From Methanosphaera sp. SHI613 (lineage in GTDB: Archaea > Methanobacteriota > Methanobacteria > Methanobacteriales > Methanobacteriaceae), in the NCBI GenBank assembly GCA_003266145.1, contig MVJJ01000019.1:1-11776 (forward strand): a stretch of 11,776 bases of DNA. Direction: 5' to 3'. The notes under the pieces are model-generated. The model was not told where the DNA came from. It did no database searches and saw nothing but the letters and a program-made list of their open reading frames with translations. Below, in pieces: positions 1 through 7,152 of the stretch. Each line of letters begins with the position of its first letter. Within the stretch, counting starts at the first letter, position 1. Position numbers and translations under genes: made by a program.

Positions 1-293
1 TTATCTACTTTATGGATTTCATCAAAGAATAAGTAGATTTTACCTTCAATATTCTCGGTTTTTTCATAGATTAAATCGTTTAAAGTTACATTATCTTTGA
101 TGTGATTGTATCTGTTTGATTCAAAAGAGATATATATTATGTTTTTTTCAGGTATTTGTTGTTCTTTTAGTTGTTTGATGTACTCTTTTAGAAGATGGGT
201 TTTTCCAGATCGTCTCACTCCTGTTATTATTTTTATTTCTTCCGTATCTCTCAGTTTATTGAGCTTGTTTAGATATGTAGTTCTTTTAACCAT
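1..293 (-). CDS. AAA-type ATPase, N-terminal part (cut by window edge)
   Basis: Reading the minus strand from ATG at 293 gives 97 codons and stays open to the window edge. The product begins MVKRTTYLNKL, has a Walker A motif GVRRSGKT at residues 25-32 and a Walker B strand IYLFFDE at 86-92 followed by IHKVD. This Walker A (G[VI]RR[SCV]GK[TS]) is the hallmark of the AAA_14/DUF4143-type ATPases that are abundant in archaea, often in many copies, and whose role is mostly unknown. The start is chosen because upstream codons in this frame run into a stop without another ATG, and a GATGAT sequence similar to a GGTGAT ribosome binding site lies about 6 bases upstream. A TATA-like run lies at roughly 310-345 on the minus strand. 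It is divergent from the cassette at 877-7091, so it is probably a separate transcription unit. The C-terminal domain that would settle the subfamily is not in the window. Confidence 0.82.
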   Translation of the reverse strand, partial: MVKRTTYLNKLNKLRDTEEIKIITGVRRSGKTHLLKEYIKQLKEQQIPEKNIIYISFESNRYNHIKDNVTLNDLIYEKTENIEGKIYLFFDEIHKVD

Positions 294-711
294 AATTAAA
301 TCATCTTTACCTATTTTATTATATATATTATATAAATCTTTTATTTATTAAAGTTTTTGCATTGAAAAATATAAAAGTATAAAAAATTAAAAGTTTTTTC
401 ATTAGAATGCATAAACTCTAAATTTTTAAGAGTTTTTATATTTTATCATAAAAAAAGTCAAGTGATGAAAAATCAGTATATGCTTAAAATAATAAGACCA
501 ATACAATGGGTTTTTAGATATAAGTATTTATCATTATTATAATAACGATTTCTTATATTATCAGTTTTTTTAGGTTTGATATTGTCCGGTTTAGATGATA
601 TTTATGATTATTTCGCAGCATGGATAGTATTTTTAAAGTATCTGATTTATATGCTCTAGTCGTGTTGTTCTAGTATGTTGTGTTTTCCATGTTCTGTTAG
701 AATTAGTGATT

Positions 712-758
712 AATCTAAGAGTTATCTATTGTGTATGTGTTTATGGTTAACTTAGATT
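712..758. repeat. 8-bp perfect inverted repeat, possible RNA stem-loop or operator
   Basis: AATCTAAG at 712-719 is exactly complementary to CTTAGATT at 751-758, separated by 31 bases. A T-G wobble and a T-A pair extend the stem outward by two. It lies about 120 bases upstream of the first cassette gene. It could be a protein-binding dyad or part of a structured transcript; there is no T-run directly after it, so a terminator is unlikely. The function is unknown. Confidence 0.35.
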
Positions 759-786
759 GAGGTTTTGATAGTATTATATTCTATAC

Positions 787-795
787 TTTATATTT
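787..795 (+). promoter_or_regulatory. Candidate TATA box of the cassette
   Basis: TTTATATTT resembles the archaeal TATA element. With the usual spacing of about 25 bases, transcription would begin near 815-825, leaving a leader of about 50-60 bases before the ATG at 877. The region is so AT-rich that other placements are possible, for example around 835-842, which would give a nearly leaderless mRNA. Confidence 0.3.
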
Positions 796-828
796 CTATA
801 CCTAAATTTTTAGATACCTTATTACAAA

Positions 829-845
829 GATAATCTATAATTATC
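829..845. promoter_or_regulatory. Candidate operator dyad GATAAT-N5-ATTATC upstream of cassette
   Basis: A perfect 6-bp dyad with a 5-base centre lies 31 bases before the proposed start of the first cassette gene, within or just downstream of the promoter. Its GATAAT half-site also occurs in the Fur-box-like palindrome near 11446. A dimeric repressor could bind here. No regulator gene for it is visible in the window. Confidence 0.3.
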
Positions 846-876
846 AAGGTTATCCTATTCATCAATATTTTGATTA

Positions 877-2631
877 ATGAATAAATTCATAAATAGTATT
901 ATGAATCTTAATGAGTTAGCATATAATCAATTTTCTATTGATGACTATGAACGTTTTCTATTAGAAGCATTTAACATTAATATTAATGATAGGGAGGATG
1001 TTTTATATCTTGATAGCAGTAGTCATCAATCAAATATCATTAATCTATTATACTATGGTAGCTTTATGGATGATGATTTTAATGATATTGAAGTATATGT
1101 CATTAAGTTGGTAAATATTGAAGATTATAAGCAATTGGAGGATGTCATTTATAACTTGTTATCACTTAACCAGACCAATCATGCATTCATAACAGTATAC
1201 AGTGATTATAGCAGCAGATGGTTTTATTCATACCTGTTTTTAGAGTATGTTGTTGAGGATAACAGGTTGGTTAATTATAGATCCAGAATTGATGAGTCTA
1301 TTCATTGGTGTGGTTACATATCCAGTGAAAACCTGTTATCTGAATTTCTATCAATGAAAATATCAAGTGATAACATAAAGAGTTTGCTTAAAAATAACCA
1401 GGAATCCCAATTGATTCGCACGCTTTCTGATATCATAAATAAACTTGATAAGTACCAGGAAGAATCTACCAGTAATTTTGATTCATATGAGCTGGTAATT
1501 AATGTTCTTGTTTATATAATAAACAAGTTGGTACCTAAAAAAAGCTTGACAAGAAAGGTCTATGATAAGATTCTAGAGGTTGAAAGTTCAACTGGTGAAG
1601 ATATAAGTGTCAATACAATATATGATTTGTACTGCTATCTAAATAATCAAAATTCAATCTCACAGGCACATGTAAAATCTGTGTGCGAGGATACATTAAT
1701 CGAGTACTTGACAAGAAATACCATCATATCCAGAGATGATATTGCAAGCTATGTAAAATATGCATATGACAATAGAAAATTAATACAAAAGCATATAGAT
1801 GAGGCCTGTAGAAATGGTGGAAGAACATATGTTAACATGAAGATACCACTAGCAATCATATACAATATAGATTCAATAAGTAATATCTTAGATAACATTA
1901 AAATACTTGACTTTTCAGTCAACTCAGCCATCACAATAAATAATATGATCATTCTAATAGCCAAGCTAAAATATGTAAACAAGATAATTCAAGGATATAT
2001 TCACCCATCAATGGAAAACTTGTTTAAAGAGACTATTAGAAATAACATATACATGATTACATTAAATAAAAAGTCCATTATAAATGCTAAAACATTACTT
2101 TCCGACAATTCAAATATATTGTATACAGATGCATTAAATTTATACGATGAATACCTCTACATGAGCAAACAATTAGATAAAGTGAATCTGGACAAAACAA
2201 AATCAGAGACAATAAATGACATAGTAACCCATTACAATAAAACACACCTGCATACCAAGATGAACATGTATTTTGAAGAAAATTTCAAAAAGAAACATGG
2301 ATATTACCCACTGATATATGCACTTGACTTTAGGCAAGTATTCACAGACAAGCATAAATTCGATATAATAGTATCAAACGTAGAACAGGTAAGTCTAACG
2401 GGTAAAAAGGATATTAAAAAACAGCTTAGAAGATATGAAGTATACGATAACAATCAAAGATATGAATATTACTTCATAGAAAAAGCATTGGATATAATAG
2501 ATGATACAGGTGTAATATCACTAATGGTATCTGATGATTATAAAACTGATGATAATAAGCTTGTATGCAAACTGCTAAAAAAGCATAAAATACTGCAGAT
2601 TGATAATCAAAAACTAATATATGCCAAATGA
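877..2631 (+). CDS. Degenerate Eco57I/type IIG-like DNA methyltransferase homologue, probably catalytically inactive
   Basis: 584 residues. The layout follows the Eco57I-type adenine-N6 methyltransferases. The N-terminal region (about 1-300) includes YYGSF near 60 and an ITVYSDYSSRWFYSYL segment like the 'vvfy..WRfs' strand of type IIG enzymes. A segment at 312-331 stands where FYTP normally lies (here TYVN). Motif I is at 343-351 (ILDFSVNSA, where LDPACGSG is expected). Motif IV is at 495-504 (FDIIVSNVEQ, where FDxxxxNPPY is expected). It is followed by the typical YYFIEKALDIIDDTGVISLMVSDD helix-strand, broken here for length as YYFIEKALDII plus DDTGVISLMVSDD. The fold signature is strong in the last 90 residues, but the NPPY catalytic motif and the glycine-rich SAM loop are gone. 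The protein ends right after the core, so no target-recognition domain is present. No stop interrupts the frame, which suggests selection for a non-catalytic role. ATG 877 is used; ATG 901 is an in-frame alternative, and neither has a clear ribosome binding site. It is first gene of the cassette, 60 bases before the helicase gene. Confidence 0.78.
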   Translation: MNKFINSIMNLNELAYNQFSIDDYERFLLEAFNININDREDVLYLDSSSHQSNIINLLYYGSFMDDDFNDIEVYVIKLVNIEDYKQLEDVIYNLLSLNQTNHAFITVYSDYSSRWFYSYLFLEYVVEDNRLVNYRSRIDESIHWCGYISSENLLSEFLSMKISSDNIKSLLKNNQESQLIRTLSDIINKLDKYQEESTSNFDSYELVINVLVYIINKLVPKKSLTRKVYDKILEVESSTGEDISVNTIYDLYCYLNNQNSISQAHVKSVCEDTLIEYLTRNTIISRDDIASYVKYAYDNRKLIQKHIDEACRNGGRTYVNMKIPLAIIYNIDSISNILDNIKILDFSVNSAITINNMIILIAKLKYVNKIIQGYIHPSMENLFKETIRNNIYMITLNKKSIINAKTLLSDNSNILYTDALNLYDEYLYMSKQLDKVNLDKTKSETINDIVTHYNKTHLHTKMNMYFEENFKKKHGYYPLIYALDFRQVFTDKHKFDIIVSNVEQVSLTGKKDIKKQLRRYEVYDNNQRYEYYFIEKALDIIDDTGVISLMVSDDYKTDDNKLVCKLLKKHKILQIDNQKLIYAK

Positions 2632-2678
2632 TAAAAACTGCAGAAAGTATATAGTGATTAAATAAAACCAAATAATAT

Positions 2679-2683
2679 AGGAG
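2679..2683 (+). promoter_or_regulatory. Ribosome binding site of the helicase gene
   Basis: AGGAG lies 8 bases before ATG 2692, the best ribosome binding site in the cassette, and fixes the start of the helicase. The preceding gene has none as clear, so the helicase may be translated more strongly than the methyltransferase-like protein. Confidence 0.75.
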
Positions 2684-2691
2684 AATATAAG

Positions 2692-5600
2692 ATGTCAAAT
2701 TCAAAACTTGTAATAGATGAATATTCAAGCAATCTAAAAGAAAAGATTAACGGACTACTTAGCTATACAGATTTATTTGATTGCATGATTGGATACTTCT
2801 ATGTGACAGGTTTTTCCAAGTATGTATATAACCTAAATGCAACAGATAAGATAAGAATACTCATAGGAACAGGACTTAAAGATGAATATCAAATACTTCA
2901 AAACAATCAATTCAAACAAATATCCTCCAAACAGATAAAACACAACCTCAAAGAGAATATAAAAGAGGAATTCAAAAACTGTGAAAACTCATACCAGATA
3001 GAAGAGGGTGTAAAAGAATTTATCACATGGCTAGAGGAAGATAAGATAGAAATAAGAGTATACAATAAGAGAATCCTCTCACCAAAAATGTACATATTAA
3101 GCTTGGATAATGGTCAAGGACGTGTAATAACAGGTTCAACGAATATAACAAATACGAAGGAGGAAGACTTTGAACTGAACGTTGAACTGACAAGTCATGA
3201 AGACTATACAAGAAGCTTGGATAAGTTTAACAGCCTATGGGGCAATGCAATAGATGTCAAAGAGGAATACTTGGACACTATTAAGAATTATACGTGGATA
3301 AATGATGACATAACACCCTATGAATTATACCTTAAGTTCCTATACGAATACTTCTTGGAACAAATAGACAGCGATCAGATAGACTTCGATGAAAGTTCAC
3401 ATCCGGCCAACTTCAAAATGCTTGAATATCAGAAACATGCTGTAATACAAGCAAGGGATATAATCAGTCAACATGGAGGGGTATTTCTATCTGATGTGGT
3501 AGGACTTGGAAAAACATATATGGGTGCATTGCTTCTTAGACAACTGAAAGGAAAAAGCATCATCATAGCACCACCTACACTGGTTGACAAGGCAAATCCC
3601 GGTGGATGGGAACAGGTACTCAAGGACTTCGACTTGAACTATTACTGCCAGTCACGTGGAAAACTGGAGGATATACTGGATAACTTCGATAAAAGCGAAT
3701 ACAACAATGTACTCATAGATGAATCACACTACTTCAGAAATGAAAATACCCAACGATATGAACTACTACATAAGATATGTGAAGATAAGAATGTCATTTT
3801 AATATCTGCAACGCCATACAACAATGCGCCAAGTGATATATTGGCGCAGATTAAACTATTTCAGAACTCCCATGACTCAACAATACCGAACGTACGGGAT
3901 ATAGAACACTACTTTAATCTTATAAGAAGACGACTTGACAAGTTTGATAAACATGAGGATAAAGATGCATACGAGGCTGAAAACAAACAGGTTACCAAGG
4001 AAATTCGTGAGGATATACTCAAGCATCTGATGGTAAGACGAACAAGACATGACATTGACAAGTACTACAAGAAAGACTTACAGAAACACAGCCTTGAATT
4101 TCCAGTAGTTAACGAGCCAATACTAAAATACTACTCATTTGATAAGAGTCTGAGCAAGAAATATGATAAGACATTAAAGATAATAACAGATGAATTGACA
4201 TATGCAAAGTACACTCCACTATCAACAAAATACCTTATTCATCCGGAGGATACTCATGATGACGTGTCAATGGGTGGATTTATAAAGACTCTGCTGTTTA
4301 AAAGACTGGAAAGTAGTCTATATGCATTTAACAAATCAATAGACAATTGTATAAAGACGCATAAACAGGCAATAAACACACTTAAGGATAAAAATGAATA
4401 TTACATATCACGCAATTACAACAAAAACATCTACCAATTGATAGAAAATGAGGATATAAAGGAAATCGAGGACAATATAAACAAGGGAAAAATAAGAAAG
4501 ATACACATCGAAGAGTTTTCAAACCAATTCCTAAAGGACCTTATTAGCGATTATGAATCCTTCAAAAAGATAAAGCAACTATGGCAGGACATAGATGATT
4601 ATCCTAAAGAGAAACTTCTCATAAAATTAATCAATAAGGAACTTAGAAATAAGAAGATAATCATATTCACGGAGTTTGTAGATACGGCAAATTACCTGTA
4701 CAAGACAATAAAGGAAAACTGTACCGATAAAGTATTGATGTTTACTGGTAAATCCTCAAGACGACAACAGCAAAAGGTAATAGATAACTTTGATGCCAAC
4801 AAGAAGAAAAACAAGCAGCATAACGAGTATAACATACTCATATCAACAGATGTACTGTCACATGGAGTAAACCTTCATCGTTCAAATATCATAATAAACT
4901 ATGACATACCATGGAATCCGACAAAGATAATGCAAAGAATCGGAAGGGTTCAAAGACTCGGAACGGAATTTGATGATATCAACATATACAATTTCTTCCC
5001 TGTCGATGAAATAGAAAATACCATAAACCTAAAACAGCAGGCACAAAACAAGATAAACGCCTTCATACAACTATTAGGTACTGATGCAAAGTATCTTACC
5101 AACGAACAGGTAAAAACGCATGACTTGTTTAAGAAGATAAATGAAGAGATGTATGACGATGAAGGTGAAAACGAACTGCAATATTTGATGCAGATAAGAG
5201 AAATACGTGATGAAAAACCTGAATTATATGACAAGATAAAATCCATACCTCCAAAGATTAAGATTTCCAGAAAATCTGATAAATATGAACTGATAACACT
5301 CTTAAAATCGGATAATCTCAAAAGCATTATAAAGACAAGTAAAAGCAGCGTAGAGGAGATAGATTTCTTCACGGCAATAAGATACCTGAATGCCGAAGTC
5401 GATGAAGTCGGATTAAAAACCAACATAGATTACTATGAACTGCTTGATAAGGCTTATGATGAATTTACTAAACTTATACTTAAAAAAACAATAGTACGAC
5501 CTACAAGAAATGAACTTAAACTTCAGGAATACATAAAATATGCACTGCAGGATAGGTCAATATCGGCAAATGAACAGATAGATCTTCTCGATGCATTAAA

Positions 5601-5790
5601 TGTCATAAAACAAGGAAAACTTACCAAAAAAGAGGTAAGTACCATAAAAGGTAATATTGAAGACAATAATATCACTACTCAAAACATTATTAAAGAAGTA
5701 GAAAAAATAGACGTGACCAAAAATAATCAAAACAAATATACCTATGCAAATAAGGAAATAATATTATCCGAATACTTCAGGGATGATTAA
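2692..5790 (+). CDS. PLD-domain SNF2/RapA-like helicase
   Basis: 1032 residues. The N-terminal 200 or so residues form a phospholipase D-like domain of the kind fused to restriction helicases: the second half of the motif is GSTNIT at 148-153, but the HxK site reads S130-P-K132, and the Asp four residues further on is Ser, so nuclease activity is doubtful. The SNF2/RapA-type motor follows: LEYQKHAV, Walker A GLGKT at 271-275, DESH at 343-346, SATP at 372-375, ISTDVLSHGVN at 717-727 and QRIGRVQRLG at 748-757. All motor motifs look intact, so it should hydrolyse ATP and translocate on DNA. A helical, charged insertion of about 150 residues separates the two RecA lobes, and about 270 C-terminal residues are unassigned. 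Relatives are found beside DNA methyltransferases in restriction-like and DISARM-like loci, which fits the upstream neighbour. The downstream gene begins 2 bases after this stop, so the two are almost certainly cotranscribed and probably translationally coupled. Confidence 0.95.
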   Translation: MSNSKLVIDEYSSNLKEKINGLLSYTDLFDCMIGYFYVTGFSKYVYNLNATDKIRILIGTGLKDEYQILQNNQFKQISSKQIKHNLKENIKEEFKNCENSYQIEEGVKEFITWLEEDKIEIRVYNKRILSPKMYILSLDNGQGRVITGSTNITNTKEEDFELNVELTSHEDYTRSLDKFNSLWGNAIDVKEEYLDTIKNYTWINDDITPYELYLKFLYEYFLEQIDSDQIDFDESSHPANFKMLEYQKHAVIQARDIISQHGGVFLSDVVGLGKTYMGALLLRQLKGKSIIIAPPTLVDKANPGGWEQVLKDFDLNYYCQSRGKLEDILDNFDKSEYNNVLIDESHYFRNENTQRYELLHKICEDKNVILISATPYNNAPSDILAQIKLFQNSHDSTIPNVRDIEHYFNLIRRRLDKFDKHEDKDAYEAENKQVTKEIREDILKHLMVRRTRHDIDKYYKKDLQKHSLEFPVVNEPILKYYSFDKSLSKKYDKTLKIITDELTYAKYTPLSTKYLIHPEDTHDDVSMGGFIKTLLFKRLESSLYAFNKSIDNCIKTHKQAINTLKDKNEYYISRNYNKNIYQLIENEDIKEIEDNINKGKIRKIHIEEFSNQFLKDLISDYESFKKIKQLWQDIDDYPKEKLLIKLINKELRNKKIIIFTEFVDTANYLYKTIKENCTDKVLMFTGKSSRRQQQKVIDNFDANKKKNKQHNEYNILISTDVLSHGVNLHRSNIIINYDIPWNPTKIMQRIGRVQRLGTEFDDINIYNFFPVDEIENTINLKQQAQNKINAFIQLLGTDAKYLTNEQVKTHDLFKKINEEMYDDEGENELQYLMQIREIRDEKPELYDKIKSIPPKIKISRKSDKYELITLLKSDNLKSIIKTSKSSVEEIDFFTAIRYLNAEVDEVGLKTNIDYYELLDKAYDEFTKLILKKTIVRPTRNELKLQEYIKYALQDRSISANEQIDLLDALNVIKQGKLTKKEVSTIKGNIEDNNITTQNIIKEVEKIDVTKNNQNKYTYANKEIILSEYFRDD
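5779..5786 (+). promoter_or_regulatory. Ribosome binding site inside the end of the helicase gene
   Basis: AGGGATGA, similar to the AGGTGAT core recognised by archaeal 16S rRNA, lies within the last helicase codons and 6 bases before ATG 5793. Its location supports translational coupling of the two genes and the choice of start for the third. Confidence 0.5.
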
Positions 5791-5792
5791 TT

Positions 5793-7091
5793 ATGAATTG
5801 TCAGATATGTAACAGTGAATCTGCAGACAGATACTGCAGTGATTGTAAGCACATAAGAAGTGTCTATGTAATTCATAAACTGGCCGAAAAAATACCATTA
5901 AATGAGAAATTCAATACAAATACATTAATCATTAAAAAGCTTAAAAACATTGAAAAGTATGATCTTGAATTATTGGTGGAAAATGGGTTGCTCATCAGGG
6001 ATAGGCTGAGCAATTATAAATGGACAAGTATTGAAGAGGTAAACAAATATCTTTCAGAGCATGATAATTCCGGTAAAAAAATAAAAATCAGGGATGATTC
6101 GAAGGATAAAACACCGGCAGTAGATGAAGTAATTGTTTTACTGGAAAAAACTTATAACATTACTGATACATTCGATGAGGATGACTTATCCTCTTTAGCT
6201 AAGATGAATAAAAATCAGACAAAAAAGACAATAAAAAAACTCATCGAGGAGAATCTCATTAAAAAGTCATTCTACGGCAAGTACAAACTTGATTTTACAC
6301 AAATCCTAAAATATAAGAAAACACATAAAATCAAGGAAGACAAGATAAAAACCTTGGGAAATATCAAAGATACGACAAATATTAAGAAAACAAAAACCAC
6401 AATTTCCAAAGACAATAAGAAATCAACCACCAAGACAAAGAATAGTAAAACAACTAAGAATAAACCTCCTAAGAAAGATAAAACAAAAAATAATACAAAA
6501 GAAATCAATAAAAGGCCTAAAAATGATAATAGGCCATTAATACATCAACCGGATTCTGATGATAAAACAATACATGACATCCGGGAGTTTATCAATACTC
6601 AACTTATAATACTGCCTCGAAATGTTAAGGAAAATGATATTACTCTGGAAGAAATATTCAATGAATATGCAGAATACTCTGGACAAAATATTAAAAAGGA
6701 AGACTTCAACAGATACTTCCATAGAATAATAAACACATATCCCCATATCAGACATAATAAAATTGATTATAGCATACAATACAACATAAAAAGCAGGAAG
6801 ACTCCTCAACTAACACTTAATGACATACAGAAAAACACAAAAAAATTTACTTGCAGCGATGATTCTCAGGTACAATTAAATGAAAATACTTTGGAAGTTG
6901 ATGCGTACATTCCTAAAGATGAATTGCCTCAGCTGTATAATCTGATAGTATATACGCATGAAAATATAACTGAGTATAAGTATAATGTTATTGAGGATAG
7001 GATTCATATTGAAATAGTCTATGATTTAAATGAGGAGAATCCTGACTTATGGTTAAAGTTTTTGAAGTCATATAACTTGTCATTTGATTAA
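5793..7091 (+). CDS. Zinc-ribbon, winged-helix-like protein with lysine-rich linker (unrecognised)
   Basis: 432 residues; I do not recognise the family. Residues 3-18 form a treble-clef or ribbon-like Cys site (C3-x2-C6-x8-C15-x2-C18). Residues 25-88 and 107-175 each look like a small helix-turn-helix unit ending in a hydrophobic strand ('LLVENGLLIRD', 'KKLIEENLIKKSFYGKYKL'), the pattern of winged-helix domains. Residues 174-247 are a Lys/Thr/Asn-rich, probably disordered basic linker. Residues 256-330 are helical and end YSIQYNI, perhaps a third winged helix, and 335-432 form an alpha/beta C-terminus. No signal peptide or membrane segment is seen, so it should be cytoplasmic. The zinc site, wing-like units and basic linker together suggest nucleic-acid binding, possibly recruiting or guiding the helicase encoded 2 bases upstream. 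It could instead be a specificity or regulatory subunit. Function is inferred from composition and position only. Confidence 0.85.
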   Translation: MNCQICNSESADRYCSDCKHIRSVYVIHKLAEKIPLNEKFNTNTLIIKKLKNIEKYDLELLVENGLLIRDRLSNYKWTSIEEVNKYLSEHDNSGKKIKIRDDSKDKTPAVDEVIVLLEKTYNITDTFDEDDLSSLAKMNKNQTKKTIKKLIEENLIKKSFYGKYKLDFTQILKYKKTHKIKEDKIKTLGNIKDTTNIKKTKTTISKDNKKSTTKTKNSKTTKNKPPKKDKTKNNTKEINKRPKNDNRPLIHQPDSDDKTIHDIREFINTQLIILPRNVKENDITLEEIFNEYAEYSGQNIKKEDFNRYFHRIINTYPHIRHNKIDYSIQYNIKSRKTPQLTLNDIQKNTKKFTCSDDSQVQLNENTLEVDAYIPKDELPQLYNLIVYTHENITEYKYNVIEDRIHIEIVYDLNEENPDLWLKFLKSYNLSFD

Positions 7092-7101
7092 AAAAAATAG
7101 T

Positions 7102-7133
7102 GAAAAGGATAATAATACATATATCCTATTTTC
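7102..7133. terminator. Bidirectional terminator between convergent genes
   Basis: GAAAAGGATA at 7102-7111 pairs with TATCC-TA-TTTTC at 7122-7133, with a two-base bulge and a 10-base loop; T7101 and A7134 extend the stem. A T-rich run (7141-7154) follows on the plus strand, and the A-run at 7090-7097 gives a T-run after the hairpin on the minus strand. It therefore can end both the cassette transcript and the adhesin transcript. Confidence 0.55.
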
Positions 7134-7152
7134 ATATAACTTTCCTTTTTTC

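Larger units (their letters stand above)
294..876. other. Long AT-rich intergenic region with several dyads
   Basis: No convincing intact gene was found on either strand in this 583-base divergent gap. Visible structure: a 7-bp inverted repeat AAACTCT/AGAGTTT at 413-419 and 429-435 followed by a T-run; an 8-bp inverted repeat AATCTAAG/CTTAGATT at 712-719 and 751-758; CTAAA-TT-TTTAG at 802-813; and GATAAT-N5-ATTATC at 829-845. One frame (480-662) reads a short open stretch beginning MLKIIRPIQW, then two consecutive stops, then a hydrophobic stretch. That could be a decayed membrane-protein gene or chance. The promoters of the minus-strand ATPase and the plus-strand cassette must lie here. Confidence 0.6.

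Noticed and set aside
106..351. Open frame of 81 codons on the plus strand
   Set aside because: Lies opposite the ATPase gene, whose Walker A and B motifs make the minus strand the coding strand.
4950..5426. 158-codon open frame on the minus strand within the helicase gene
   Set aside because: Antisense to helicase motif VI and the C-terminal region; Ser/Leu-rich composition is that of a shadow, and there is no ribosome binding site.
6272..6508. Very hydrophobic minus-strand open frame (looks like membrane segments)
   Set aside because: It is the complement of the Lys-rich linker: AAA/AAG codons read backwards give Phe/Leu. An artefact of composition.
877..7091. Assignment of the cassette to DISARM, BREX or a classical type I/III restriction system
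   Set aside because: No DUF1998 protein, no PglZ-type or BrxC-type gene, no HsdS-like specificity subunit, and the methyltransferase motifs are lost; the resemblance is only in domain types.
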